Shown in pieces: positions 49,163 to 60,237 of a stretch of 64,000 nucleotides of DNA. The stretch covers positions 28,318-92,317 of the forward strand of contig JAYQIF010000006.1 in NCBI GenBank assembly GCA_038141525.1, read 5' to 3'. Positions within the stretch are counted from its first letter, which is position 1, and each line of letters begins with the position of its first letter. A model generated the notes under the pieces. That model had not been told where the DNA came from, did not search any database, and worked only from the letters and a program-made list of their open reading frames with translations. Origin of the DNA: BACL21 sp038141525. GTDB taxonomy: Bacteria; Bacteroidota; Bacteroidia; Flavobacteriales; Flavobacteriaceae. Position numbers and translations under genes: made by a program.

Positions 49163-51478
49163 TTAAAAATCTAATTCATTCCCCAAGTCTAAACCTTGAC
49201 TTTGATCTTGACCATAAACCTCACAATTGGTTTCAATGGTCAATACCTCTGGCATTGGAAATTCCTCTGCCGATATTCCCAATGCTTCGACTGCATAACA
49301 CTGCTTCATATACAAGGCCCATATTGGCAAAGCCATCGTGGCCCCTTGGCCGTAGGCAATCTCTTCAAAGTGCGTGGAGCGATCCTCTCCTCCAACCCAA
49401 ACCCCGGTCGCCAGGTTAGGTACCATTCCCATAAACCAGCCGTCGGAGTTATTCTGGGTGGTCCCAGTTTTGCCCGCTATTGGGTTTTCAAAAACATAGG
49501 GGTATCCGGTAACCGCTTGTTTGTAAACTTCATTGTCTTTGGCCCAACTATGGCGCAAACGCTGTCCAGAACCTGATTCAGTGACGCCTTCCATGAGATT
49601 TAAGGTGACATAGGCCGATTCGCGGCTCAATACATCTCTACTCTCGGGGACATGCTCGTAGAGTATTGTCCCATTTTTATCCTCGATGCGCTGTACCAAA
49701 TTGGGTTTAACATAAACTCCTTCGTTGACAAAAGTCCCGTAAGCACCGACCATCTCGTATAATGATAAATCGGGTGTCCCAAGCGCAATAGACGGGGCTT
49801 GAGGTATTCTTCCGGGTTCCACTCCCATCTTTTCTGCCAAATCGATAACGGGTTTTGGACCGACTCTATCGATGAGTCGCGCAGTTACTGTATTGATTGA
49901 GTTGGCCAAAGCCTCCTTTAAACTCATCATGCCCCCATACTTGTCACTCGAATTTTTAGGGCACCAATCCTCTGGAATACCAAAGCGCCCTTGAGGAATA
50001 CAATATGGAGCATTGGGCAGTGTGTCACAAGGAGACATATGCATTTGATCTATGGCCGTGGCGTAGACAAATGGCTTAAATGTGGAGCCGATCTGTCTTT
50101 GGCCGTAACGCACCATGTCGTATTTGAAATTTTTATAGTCAATACCGCCCACCCAAGCACGAATCTCGCCAGTTTGAGGAACCATAGAGAGCATGGCTGC
50201 GCGCAGATAAGATTTGTAATATTTAATCGAATCCAATGGGGTCATTGTGGTGTCGATATCACCCGAGTAGCTAAACACACTCATTTTGGTGGGTCGCTTA
50301 AAACTCTCTCTAATTTCATTCTCACTTTTTCCACTGCGTTTCATCTCGCGCCAGCGGTCTGATCGCTTCATGGCCGAAGTGTAAATCCACTCTTCCTCCT
50401 CTGGGGTGATTTCCATAAATGGCGCGGTAGGATTTGCTTTATTTTGTTGCTCAAAAACCTTTTGGAGCTGACTCATGTGCTGATCGACAGCCTCCTCGGC
50501 AAAGCGCTGCATTTGCGCATTAAGTGTCGTATAAATTTTGAGGCCGTCACTGCTCACATTCCAGAGGCTTCCATCGGGCTTTGGGTGGTCTTTGGCCCAT
50601 TGCTTGACAAAACCGCGAATGTACTCGCGCACATAAGTACCTATGCCCTTATCGTGATCTTGAGGGGTGAAATCGACCCCCAAGGGTAAAGCCCGCAGCG
50701 AATCACGCACTTGCTCAGAAATATAGTCGTACTTGGCCATTTGACCGAGCACCACATTGCGGCGATTAGTAACCCCTTCTGGATTGCGTTTAGGGTTGTA
50801 CAAAGCCGAGTTCTTGAACATCCCTACCAGCATCGCCGACTCTTGTAGGTTTAAATCCTGCGGCTGCTTATTGAAATAAATCTGGGCCGCAGACTCAATA
50901 CCAATGGCCAAATTCAGAAAATCATAAACGTTAAAATACATGGTTATGATTTCTTCTTTGGTATAGCGCCGTTCCAAACGCGTGGCAATGATCCATTCTT
51001 TTACTTTTTGCATGCCACGCTGAAATTTATTGCTCGAGACCTGATCAGTAAAAAATTGCTTGGCTAACTGCTGACTAATGGTACTGGCGCCGCCACGAGC
51101 CCCCAAAAAGGCCAACGCCCGCAAGGTTCCACGTCCATCAACCCCAGAATGATCGTAAAATCTCGCGTCTTCGGTGGCAATCAGTGCGTCGACTAAGTGT
51201 TTGGGAAGATCTTCAAAGTAAACTGGCGTTCTGTTTTCGGTAAAAAACTTACCAATGACTTGCCCGTCGACCGAAATAATTTGTGTGGCTAAATCCTTTT
51301 CAGGGTCCTCTAACCTGGTTTCATCGGGAAGTGGCCCAAAAACCCCTGCGGCAGTGAGCGAGAAAAGCGCCACAACGCTCAGAATGCCAAATAAAAAAAG
51401 ACCCCAGAACCAAAGAACATAGGTCCTGAAGTTTGATCGTTTTTTTGTCTTTTTCTTTAGCTTTTTATTTTTGTTCAT
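49163..51478 (-). CDS. Penicillin-binding protein 1A
   Basis: Encodes 771 residues with a basic cytosolic N-tail, one membrane anchor (about 21-45), the glycosyltransferase GT51 domain (catalytic Glu103 in ATEDARFYDH, GGASTISQQLAKQ) and the transpeptidase domain (SxxK in GSTFKPF, SIN-like and KTG in AGKTGTTQNN). It makes and cross-links peptidoglycan. It lies 42 bp after gldH in the run ricT-gldH-PBP1A, an order seen in Flavobacteria. Confidence 0.93.
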   Translation of the reverse strand: MNKNKKLKKKTKKRSNFRTYVLWFWGLFLFGILSVVALFSLTAAGVFGPLPDETRLEDPEKDLATQIISVDGQVIGKFFTENRTPVYFEDLPKHLVDALIATEDARFYDHSGVDGRGTLRALAFLGARGGASTISQQLAKQFFTDQVSSNKFQRGMQKVKEWIIATRLERRYTKEEIITMYFNVYDFLNLAIGIESAAQIYFNKQPQDLNLQESAMLVGMFKNSALYNPKRNPEGVTNRRNVVLGQMAKYDYISEQVRDSLRALPLGVDFTPQDHDKGIGTYVREYIRGFVKQWAKDHPKPDGSLWNVSSDGLKIYTTLNAQMQRFAEEAVDQHMSQLQKVFEQQNKANPTAPFMEITPEEEEWIYTSAMKRSDRWREMKRSGKSENEIRESFKRPTKMSVFSYSGDIDTTMTPLDSIKYYKSYLRAAMLSMVPQTGEIRAWVGGIDYKNFKYDMVRYGQRQIGSTFKPFVYATAIDQMHMSPCDTLPNAPYCIPQGRFGIPEDWCPKNSSDKYGGMMSLKEALANSINTVTARLIDRVGPKPVIDLAEKMGVEPGRIPQAPSIALGTPDLSLYEMVGAYGTFVNEGVYVKPNLVQRIEDKNGTILYEHVPESRDVLSRESAYVTLNLMEGVTESGSGQRLRHSWAKDNEVYKQAVTGYPYVFENPIAGKTGTTQNNSDGWFMGMVPNLATGVWVGGEDRSTHFEEIAYGQGATMALPIWALYMKQCYAVEALGISAEEFPMPEVLTIETNCEVYGQDQSQGLDLGNELDF

Positions 51479-51520
51479 ACCCTACGACTGTTTCGATGAG
51501 CTTCTTGGTCTCATCGTCTT

Positions 51521-52000
51521 TCATTGTACTGGCGCCAATTGATACCCCAACTCCACGATTCCTTTTAACTCAGAAACGCCCTGCGCCTGACCGTTATTGC
51601 GCAAAGCATGTCTTATCGACAACTGATAGGGGCCTTCCTTTCCAAAAATTACACCTTCTTTGTAGGCCAACAAATTATCTTTGATGTTGCCAGCTCCTAC
51701 CCCTAACCAAGTGCCGTCTTTGGCGGCCATACGATATTCCAAAGTATCTACTTCGGCATATCCGTCTGGGTGCGTCATGGTCACCAATAAAAAAAGGTTG
51801 CTGTATGGGTAGTCATTGGTGTTGCGCACACTCAACAGCATATCGTATGCCATCAGGCTGTCTACTGCTGGTAATTCAAACTCCAGAGAGCGATCCTTTG
51901 ACCAAATTCCACGATCTATATTTTGATAATCAGCGATTTTGTTATTGCTGCAGCCAGTAATCAGCAGTAACCATAAAACTGCAGTTCCTATTCTAGGCAT
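51521..52000 (-). CDS. gldH: Gliding motility lipoprotein GldH
   Basis: Encodes 159 residues from ATG 52000, the start that gives a lipoprotein signal MPRIGTAVLWLLLITGC; longer readings upstream lie inside ricT. The mature protein (NTNDYPYSNLFLLVTMT, DTLEYRMAA, YQLSIRHALR) matches GldH, a cell envelope lipoprotein needed for gliding and T9SS function. It overlaps the ricT end by 8 bp. Normal length. Confidence 0.92.
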   Translation of the reverse strand: MPRIGTAVLWLLLITGCSNNKIADYQNIDRGIWSKDRSLEFELPAVDSLMAYDMLLSVRNTNDYPYSNLFLLVTMTHPDGYAEVDTLEYRMAAKDGTWLGVGAGNIKDNLLAYKEGVIFGKEGPYQLSIRHALRNNGQAQGVSELKGIVELGYQLAPVQ

Positions 52001-53156
52001 TTTTTCTCTGATTTTTTCGGCGATTTCTGGATCCTCGATTCTTCTTTCGCGACCGCTTTCTTTTGGGCTGATCAAAGCGGGTAAGACTGTCCTGACCCAC
52101 AACATTGTTATAAGTCTCTTGCTGCTTTGGCACGTGTTCCACGGCATAGGCTTCGAGACTCTCAACCTTTTGTCCTTTTTTATTGGCCTCAACAATCTCG
52201 TTTACCTTAGCCACAGGTAATTCATGCCAGTTCATAAATTCTTTGTCGTAACAATACCACATGAGGCCTTTAAAGATGTCTATTTTTTGACAAAAGGCGA
52301 TTCCTTTTTCGGTTTTTAGCCGGACGTCCATTTTGGGAAAAACTTTCAAAGCTTCCATATATGCATCGAGCTCAAAATTGAGACAGCATTTAAGTTTACC
52401 ACATTGCCCAGCAAGTTTTTGAGGGTTTAGCGAAAGCTGCTGATAGCGCGCCGCGGCGGTATTGACCGATCTAAAATCGGTAAGCCAGGTCGAACAACAG
52501 AGTTCTCGGCCGCAAGACCCAATGCCGCCAAGGCGCGCGGCTTCTTGACGAAAACCTATTTGCTTCATCTCGATACGCGTGCTAAACGCCCGCGCAAACT
52601 CTTTGATCAATTGTCTAAAATCAACCCGCTCTTCTGCTGTGTAATAAAAAATGGCCTTGCCGCCATCGCCTTGAAACTCGACGTCACTGATTTTCATCTT
52701 CAGTTTAAGCCCCATAGCAATTTCTCTCGATCGCTTTTGGACCTCGGCTTCTTTTTGACGTAGGCTTTGCCAAAGGTCAATGTCCTTTTGGGTGGCTTTA
52801 CGATATATTTTGGGGTAAGACTCGAGATTCATGGATCCCTTTTTGCGTTTGATCTGTACGCGTACTAATTCTCCTGTAAGGGTAACAATGCCGACATCAT
52901 GGCCCGAGGAGGCCTCTGTGGCCACAACGTCACCAATGGATAAACTCAAGCGGTCTCGATTGTCAAAAAACTCTTTTCGGCTATTTTTAAAACGCACCTC
53001 AACTCCGTAAAACGGCTCCATGTCCGAGGGCAATGACATATTGCCGAGCCAGTCAAAAACCGTCAATTTATTACAACCATCCGTGCCACAGGTGCCATTG
53101 TTTTTACACCCTCTGGGTGTTCCTTCTTTTCCGGTACTACAACTGGCACATCCCAT
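51993..53156 (-). CDS. ricT: RicT (YaaT/PSP1-family) protein
   Basis: Encodes 387 residues. The PSP1 core has GSCGRELCCSTWL and GQCGKLKCCLNFE, matching the Fe-S-binding RicT/YaaT proteins that work with Y-complex partners in RNA processing. Extra Cys at the N-terminus (MGCASC, GCKNNGTCGTDGC) may bind a further metal. A Lys/Arg-rich tail ends the protein (about 365-387). It heads the run with gldH and PBP1A; no ricA or ricF gene is near. Confidence 0.9.
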   Translation of the reverse strand: MGCASCSTGKEGTPRGCKNNGTCGTDGCNKLTVFDWLGNMSLPSDMEPFYGVEVRFKNSRKEFFDNRDRLSLSIGDVVATEASSGHDVGIVTLTGELVRVQIKRKKGSMNLESYPKIYRKATQKDIDLWQSLRQKEAEVQKRSREIAMGLKLKMKISDVEFQGDGGKAIFYYTAEERVDFRQLIKEFARAFSTRIEMKQIGFRQEAARLGGIGSCGRELCCSTWLTDFRSVNTAAARYQQLSLNPQKLAGQCGKLKCCLNFELDAYMEALKVFPKMDVRLKTEKGIAFCQKIDIFKGLMWYCYDKEFMNWHELPVAKVNEIVEANKKGQKVESLEAYAVEHVPKQQETYNNVVGQDSLTRFDQPKRKRSRKKNRGSRNRRKNQRKNA

Positions 53157-53354
53157 ATATTGCGAGTTTCGAAGTTTTTTTGGAATTAATCTAAAACGGA
53201 TGCCTTCCCGTTAATCTTCAGTAAAGATACCTTATTTTGATAAAATCCTCAGGCCATTTAACAGAATTTATACACGCGCAACTTTGGATTTTAAAGCCCA
53301 AAAATAAGCGCATAAATCTCTATTTCGTACCTTAACCGGGTAATGACTCTACCC

Positions 53355-55901
53355 ATGAAAATACGCGGCATTTTTCTTTTTTTTAGCCTTTTACTCCTGG
53401 CGTGTCAGACGCCTGAGCCTATCGCGCCCAAAGACATAACACACATCATCCCGAAACCTCAGGTCATTTACCCAAGTGGCCAACAGCACTTGGTGGAATC
53501 CAAAATCAGCTGGTCGATTCCCGAGTCTTTTGTGCTGACCAAAACTTTTTTGAGCGATTATTTGACCCCCTATGGATTCGAACTTCAGGAGATTGGTCAG
53601 GATAGCGCCTCTAAAATCAAATCCGAACAGACCTCAAATTCATCGTTAGTAAATGCAGACGCAAGGGGACACAGGCCTCAATGGGCAATTCTCAATCGAC
53701 TCGGCCCTAACACCTGGAGCTTACCGATTAGAAATCGAAAAAGAACATTTGAGCATAAGTGCCGTAGATGATTTAGGAGCCTTTTACGCCGTTCAGTCGT
53801 TGCGTCAGCTCATGCCGGAATATCTCGAGGGAAAAGGGCCTGAGGGATGGGGCTTGACGTCCAAGCCACAGGGCTTTTACCTGCCCACAGGACTCATTAA
53901 AGATCAACCAAAATTTGCCTACCGCGGCATGCATTTAGATGTCGGACGGCACTTTTTTGGCCCCGATCAGATCAAGCAGTACATCGATTATTTAGCGCTG
54001 CTCAAAATGAACTACTTTCATTGGCACCTCACCGAGGACCAAGGCTGGCGTATCGAAATCAAGTCGTTCCCGAGGCTCACCCAGCACGGAGGAACCCGCC
54101 CGGAAACTCTGGTAGGACATTACTCAGATCAACCACACGCCTTTGACGGAACCCCCTACGGTGGATTCTACACCCAAGACGAGGTCAAAGAAATTGTGGC
54201 CTATGCGGCCCAGCGGCATATCACCGTGATTCCCGAGATCGAAATGCCGGGTCACGCCCAAGCGGCGATCTCGGCCTATCCAGAACTGGGCTGCACGGGA
54301 GAAGCCATCGACGTGGCCACAAAATGGGGCGTATTTGAGGATATATACTGCGCCAAAAATGAGACCTTTACTTTCTTAGAAACCGTTCTTGAGGAGGTGG
54401 TCGAATTATTTCCAGGACCTTACATCCATATTGGTGGTGACGAAGCCCCCAAAGCCCATTGGGAATCTTGCGCCAACTGTCAACGGGTCATTCAAGAAAA
54501 TGGTCTTGCCGACGAACACGAATTACAGAGTTATTTCATCACCCGAATCGAGGCTTTTATCAACAGCAAGGGCAAACAAATCATCGGATGGGATGAGATT
54601 CTCGAAGGGGGGCTTGCCCCCAACGCTACGGTCATGTCTTGGCGAGGGACTCAAGGGGGCATTCAGGCGGCCAAGCAGCATCATAACGTGATTATGACCC
54701 CGACCTCGCACTGTTATTTTGATTACTACCAAAGTGACCTACCCACAGAGCCACTAGCCATAGGCGGCTATTTGCCCCTCAAAAAAGTATACAGCTACAA
54801 CCCCATCCCTCATGAATTAACCCCCGAAGAAGCGACCTATATCTTAGGGGCGCAGGGTAATGTTTGGACGGAGTATATGCCCACTTTCGAACAAGTCCAG
54901 TATATGGTATTTCCGCGTATTTTGGCCTTGAGCGAGGTGGTCTGGAATGGGCCCGTTAAGTCTTTAGACCGCGAATATGCTGGCTTTACGCGTCGGGTGG
55001 CTTCGTTTTTTAATCGATTGGACGCTATGGGGGTAAATTATGCCAATCATTTATATGACATTGCCTCGGTTCATCGGGTGGAGTTCGCCAAGGGTTCTAG
55101 GGATCAAATGAAACAAGAGGGAAAAACACCAAAGGACGGTACAGAGCCACAGCTGGAAGAGCCTAATGAAACGACCCCGGAGCATAACACGGAGCGATCT
55201 GAACAAGACCAAGATCAGCGAACAACACAGACCACAGGACATACAATAATTAATTATGCCCTGATTAATCCGCTGCCGGATCTCGACATGGAATACCGCC
55301 TAAATCAAGGGCCCTGGACTCCGTACGGTGGCCCAATTATTATAGAAAAAACTTCTGGAATCGAGGCTAGGCTGCTTCGTGATGGGCAGGCAGTGGGCCG
55401 TGTCATGCGGGATAGTTTGATGCTGCACGCCGCATTAGGGAGCGTGAGCAGTGTGGTTCCTGCGCCGCACTCGAGCTACAATGCGGGGGTATTGCCGCGC
55501 TTACCAACGGTAAGCGCGGGGACAACAATCGCTATGGTGACAGTGAGTGGCTCGGATTTTGGGGGGAAGACGTCCGTGTTCAGCTCGATCTCAAACAAGC
55601 GACAAAAGCACGAACGCTCAGCATGCGCTTTTATCACAGTCCCGGCCAATGGATTTACGCCCCTAAATCGATCGTGCTCACCCTGAATTATAACGACGGG
55701 AGCCGCCAAGATTTAGGTCTCCCTATAGAAGTCCCCACCCAAAACGGCCCATACACCCAAAACTGGACCTTACCTGAGTCCAAAGGAAAATCGCTAAGTT
55801 CTATCGCGATAAACGCAATAAACCACGGAATCATCGCCCAAGGGGCACAAGGCGCCGGTCAAGCTGCTTGGACCTTTATTGACGAAATAATCCTGGAATA
55901 A
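53355..55901 (+). CDS. GH20 beta-N-acetylhexosaminidase, frameshifted
   Basis: About 848 codons after two corrections. The lipoprotein signal starts at ATG 53355 (MKIRGIFLFFSLLLLAC). The GH20 catalytic barrel (about 190-520) contains FHWHLTEDQGWRIEI and the Asp-Glu pair in HIGGDEAPKAHWE; it removes GlcNAc from the end of chitin or glycan chains. A hydrophilic low-complexity linker (about 600-640, Gln/Glu/Thr-rich) separates the catalytic part from a C-terminal beta domain. Breaks lie near 53650 and 55495 (the latter restores NGKRGDNNRYGDSEWLGFW). The gene ends one base into cutC. Confidence 0.87.
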
Positions 55902-56628
55902 TGATAGTCGAGATTTGTGTTCAATCCCTGGAAGGCGCCATAATGGCCAAAGAATGCGGTGCGGACCGCATCGAATTGTGCAGCGCCCTTGAGGTGGGTG
56001 GCCTCACTCCTAATATGGGCCTTTTTACCGAGGTCAAGCGCCAAATTAACATTCCTGTTCACGTACTGATTCGTCCGCGTGTGGGGGCTTTTACTATACT
56101 CCGCAAGAGGCCCAAACCATGATTCAAGACATAAAGTTGTTCTCTGAAGCTGGAGCTGACGGCATCGTTATTGGCGCCCTGAACCCAGATTTTTCTTTGG
56201 ATATACAAACAATGCAAGATCTCATCGCCGCCGCTAAATCCATTAATCCAAAGATGCACATCACAGCGCATCGCGCTTTTGACTGGACTCCTGATCCCAT
56301 TGCTGCCGCGCAAATATTAACGGACCTCGGCTGCCAAACCTTGCTGAGTTCTGGGCAGGCGGATAGCGCCGTCCAGGGTCTTGAATTGCTCAAAACCCTC
56401 AATCAGAGCTATGGCGCCCAACTGACCATAATGCCGGGCTCTGGAATTAATGCACAAAACCGCAAAATATTTGCTCAAGCCGGATTTAAAGCCATTCACG
56501 CCTCCGCTTCCACCATGATTCGAGAAGCGCAGCCGAAAACTAATGTTTCTTTTGAAGAAGCCCGACAGCCGGGTGACAGACGCGCAATCAACCGAAAGAA
56601 TTTAAAAAATTTACTTGACCCAAGCTGA
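55901..56628 (+). CDS. cutC: CutC copper homeostasis family protein, frameshifted
   Basis: About 242 codons. The start MIVEICVQSLEGAIMA, GADRIELCSALEVGGLTP, HVLIRPRVG and GADGIVIGALNP match CutC, a TIM-barrel protein linked to copper handling whose activity is disputed. One base extra near 56085-56090 breaks the frame between RPRVGAF and YYTPQEAQTMIQDI. The start overlaps the hexosaminidase stop by one base, so they are coupled. The 3' end overlaps the convergent CYTH gene by 18 bp. Confidence 0.88.
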
Positions 56629-57111
56629 AAACGGGTGCTCTGTCAGGGCCGCATTGGCGTATTTTCCATCGTGGGTCACTTCTGCACCGAGCCATTTCGG
56701 GCTTGTGAATTCGGCCCCGGCTTCTGGCAATTCGATCTCAGCCACGATCAATCCTTTATTATGCCCTTCAAACACATCGACCTCAAAAACATACTCATCC
56801 GAAGGTACCAAGTATCTTGTCTTCTCGATAGGATAATGCAGACACAAGCCCAACAATTGCTCTGCCTCCTGAAAATCAATGGCCTGTTCCCACTCGACGC
56901 GGCTTAATCCATTATCTGTACTTTGGCCTTTGATGGTTAAATACGCCTTTCGCTCACCTGAATCCAAATCATTGGAAAGCCGCACACGCACCACACGCCA
57001 TGGGTCCGTGCTCAAATACCCTTGACGCAATTGGATACTCCTATGAGCCTGCGCCATAAAAGCCTCGCTCAAAACCAAAAATTTACGTTCAATTTCTAAA
57101 GAGAGTCCCAT
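56611..57111 (-). CDS. CYTH-domain protein
   Basis: Encodes 166 residues. The N-terminal ExExK motif LEIERKFLV (Glu6, Glu8, Lys10) and later Arg/Lys strands (VRVRLSN, AYLTIKG, EVDVFEGHNKGLIVAEIELP) define the triphosphate tunnel metalloenzyme fold. Such proteins act on triphosphates in the cytoplasm: some hydrolyse polyphosphate, some are class IV adenylate cyclases. The substrate is not clear. Confidence 0.87.
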   Translation of the reverse strand: MGLSLEIERKFLVLSEAFMAQAHRSIQLRQGYLSTDPWRVVRVRLSNDLDSGERKAYLTIKGQSTDNGLSRVEWEQAIDFQEAEQLLGLCLHYPIEKTRYLVPSDEYVFEVDVFEGHNKGLIVAEIELPEAGAEFTSPKWLGAEVTHDGKYANAALTEHPFSAWVK

Positions 57112-57334
57112 GTTGATTGCGGTAAATACTTTTGTCGGCTCCTAAGTTAACAAATCAACCCATATACCCCCGGCAATAACTTTATTCAACGCCCGTAATT
57201 TTTGTTAAACATTTGTTAGCATCGTGCCTTTGTCAAAAATTGGAATGAGTTTTGATTCTATAATAAAAAATAAAACTTCATCGATATAGGAACACCTCTA
57301 CTTCATTTTTGTTTCACGTTTAATTCCTTTACCT

Positions 57335-58237
57335 ATGAATGCACTTATTTTTTCTGCTGTTTTAAGCACAGCCGGGTTTTGCCTTGGCTGCGACACGCCA
57401 AATGATGTTCAACTCTTGAATCAGGTGCAGGTTTCCCACACCTCCACACAGGACCAAAATACCAATCCCTACAGGCAAACGGTGAATTTGTCCCAAGATG
57501 TCGAACGCGCCCGGAGCCACGACTCAGCTCATAAGCCTCCGAGGGTCATGATTTGCGATTTGAGTCCCATCCTAAGCGCGGAAACCTATGCCTACGTTTT
57601 GGCTCCAGGAGGACTATACCTTAGAGCCCACGACAATTTACACAGTGAGCGGTTAACCCTCATGCCTTGGGGGTCAAAGGTTTTGGTCGAGCAAAAGCCC
57701 GAAAACAACACCATGACCGTTTCGGGGATTCCTGGTACGATGTACAGAGTACGCTTTAATGATTTGCAAGGCTATGCCTTTAGCGGATATCTAGGGCCCT
57801 ATGCGCCACCGGGCCATAAAATGAATGCGGCTCAGTATACCGCCCATCTCCTGCAGATGCAAGAAAACACCAAAGACAAACTGGGGGTTCCTCAATATAC
57901 CCGAACGGTCTCCGAGGATTTAACAACGCCTTCTGTGAGTGAATCCTTGATGTTGCCTGGAATGAATCTGAATCAAGCCTACCTGGTAGCTCAGAGGCTC
58001 TTCGGGATTCCAGAGGATTTAAAATGTCCTGCGGTAAACGGGCCAGAGAACGCAGTATATCCCGACAAAAAACCTAAAAAGGGTATTTGGAAAAGCGAAC
58101 TGGCCGTTCGTCGCGCCGAAGGGCAAATTCAAGAGATGACCTATGTTTATCGCAGTAAAAACTTCATGAGACGTGTTCACCTGGCCCCCAGAGATAATGG
58201 GGTGCAGATTCAAGCGCACGAAACCAATATTCTTTAG
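57335..58237 (+). CDS. Lipoprotein with SH3-like domain
   Basis: Encodes 300 residues. The signal ends FCLGC, a likely lipobox. Residues about 85-150 read as an SH3b-like domain (GGLYLRAHDNLHSERLTLMPWG, YRVRFNDLQGYAFSGYL). Such domains bind cell wall or peptides. The C-terminal part (about 200-300) has no known family. It is convergent with pyk and overlaps its corrected end by four bases. Confidence 0.65.
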   Translation: MNALIFSAVLSTAGFCLGCDTPNDVQLLNQVQVSHTSTQDQNTNPYRQTVNLSQDVERARSHDSAHKPPRVMICDLSPILSAETYAYVLAPGGLYLRAHDNLHSERLTLMPWGSKVLVEQKPENNTMTVSGIPGTMYRVRFNDLQGYAFSGYLGPYAPPGHKMNAAQYTAHLLQMQENTKDKLGVPQYTRTVSEDLTTPSVSESLMLPGMNLNQAYLVAQRLFGIPEDLKCPAVNGPENAVYPDKKPKKGIWKSELAVRRAEGQIQEMTYVYRSKNFMRRVHLAPRDNGVQIQAHETNIL

Positions 58238-59666
58238 ACCTGTGAAATGCGCAAGTGTTGACCATGCCGCGATCCACAATTGGCATTGCGGCTAGGTTCA
58301 CCAAAAAGTCTCCAGTACTGGCATAGCCTTCCTTGACCGCTATTTCGTTGATATCAACGATTGTCTCATCAGTACTTACGTGCTTGTCATAAAAATAAGC
58401 CCGAACACCCCATAGCAGATTCAAACGCGATAGAATGCGGCGATTTGAGGTGAATACTAATATATGTGCCTCTGGGCGCCATGCTGAAATTTGAAAAGCC
58501 GTATAACCACTATTGGTCAAGGTGCAAATGACCTTTGCATCAATCTCATTGGCAATTTTAGCGGCGTGGTGACAAACGCTTTTTGTGATGTAACGGTTTG
58601 TGCGGATTATTGGGGGTTCGTGAGGTACTTTAATCAGCGAACTACCCTCAACTTTACGACAAATACTGGCCATTGTTTCAATGACTTGAACAGGATATTT
58701 CCCCACACTTGTCTCTCCCGAGAGCATCACTGCATCAGCGCCATCCATAACACTGTTGGCCACATCGTTGACCTCAGCTCTCGAGGGTGTTAACGAGGAA
58801 ATCATGGACTCCATCATTTGTGTAGCAATGATTACAGGAACTCGCGCGCGTTTGGCCGCAAGTACAGTTTCTTTTTGAATCAAAGGCACATCGGCTGCAG
58901 GGATCTCAACACCAAGATCTCCGCGAGCAACCATCAGTCCGTCGGCGGTTTTGACGATTTCCTCGAGGTTCTTGACCGCCTCGGGTTTCTCGATTTTGGC
59001 AATAATCGGAATTTTATGATCTGCATTCGCCTGAATTAATTCACTGAGTTCGAGTATGTCCTTTTTGTGACGCACAAACGACAGAGCGATCCAATCTACA
59101 TCGAGGCTGATAGCGAACACTGCATCTTCCTTGTCCTTTTCTGTTAAGGCGGGCAGAGAAATCTCTGTGTTGGGTAAGTTCACCCCCTTTTTCGAGCGCA
59201 ATGGACCCCCTTGAACCACTTCGGTAAGCACTTTGTCTTTTCCGTTGGTCTCAACGACCTTAAACATCAATTTTCCATCGTCGAGCAAAATATGTTCGCC
59301 CGGTTTAACGTCTTGCGGGAACCGGTCATAATTCATGTATACCTCGGTGCTTGTGCCCTCGAACTTTTTGCCTGTACAAAAGCTGATCTGATCCCCGGGG
59401 TGGACCACCACCTCTTCTTTCATGGTACCTACACGCAATTTTGGTCCTTGTAGATCTGCTAAAATAGCCACTGAAATACCCGTCTCTTCTTCTAGAGAAC
59501 GTATCATCTCAACGCGTTTTTTTACCTCTGAATAATCGGCATGAGAAAAATTAATTCGAAAAACATTAGCTCCAGCCTCCATCATGCCTTTTAATACAGC
59601 TCTGTCTGCAGTTGCAGGGCCCAATGTGGCAACGATTTTGGTCTTTTTATCTAACATCATGGTCAA
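58234..59666 (-). CDS. pyk: Pyruvate kinase, 3' frameshift
   Basis: Encodes about 477 residues after correction and makes pyruvate and ATP from phosphoenolpyruvate. TKIVATLGPATADRAVL, ADLQGPKLRVG, the active-site IAKIEKPEAVKNLEEI, GVEIPAADVPLIQKE and MMESM with VMLSGETSVGKYP are all present. One missing base near 58252 turns the usual ending GMVNTLRISQV-stop into GMVNTCAFHRS and reads through to 58164, adding an alien 24-residue tail that lies over the opposite gene. Confidence 0.93.
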
Positions 59667-59751
59667 TTGTTTAATGCGTTTATATGTTTGATTTTATTAT
59701 GCTCAATGATGTAGGTGGACACCACTTCTCTTATGGATTTTATTTGTGCGA

Positions 59752-60150
59752 CTATTGTTTTTTGGTCGCTTCGGCCAGAGTGGCCTCAATTTTTAACAAG
59801 TAATCGACTTTTTTAAATTCGGGCATCAAATAACTGACACTCGAGTTCTGCACAGCCATCCCCTCGAATAAACCCATTTGCGGTTCCACTGCGATATCCT
59901 GGTCGACATGACCAATATTACTCAACAACAGATGGTCGACTTGATCATGCCGCGAAACATAGCGATATTTTGGATATTGCTGATGTTTGCCTCCTCTTAG
60001 CACAGACACATCCTCTCGTTCTCGCTTAAGCTGCCACCTGAGGGACTGATTCATCAAAAAAGCCATTTTGAACGGCAACTCACCACAATGTATCGCAAAA
60101 AGCGAAAATTCATCTTCTTCCTCTTCCAGTTGCAGACGATGTACCGCCAT
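59752..60150 (-). CDS. IPExxxVDY family protein
   Basis: Encodes 132 residues. The family motif appears as MPEFKKVDYLLKIE near the C-terminus (about 109-122); the N-terminus is acidic (LEEEEDEFSLFAIH). This small family is limited to Bacteroidota and has no known function; it is regularly found between rnc and pyk, as here. It likely belongs to the transcript of the fabF-rnc run. Confidence 0.85.
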   Translation of the reverse strand: MAVHRLQLEEEEDEFSLFAIHCGELPFKMAFLMNQSLRWQLKREREDVSVLRGGKHQQYPKYRYVSRHDQVDHLLLSNIGHVDQDIAVEPQMGLFEGMAVQNSSVSYLMPEFKKVDYLLKIEATLAEATKKQ

Positions 60151-60237
60151 AGGCCCAAGTTTTGCTAAAATTAAGAATAGTTTTGACGATAGTTCGCGAA
60201 TTAACTTGAATTTTGTGTTAAACCGAACGAAAACGTT

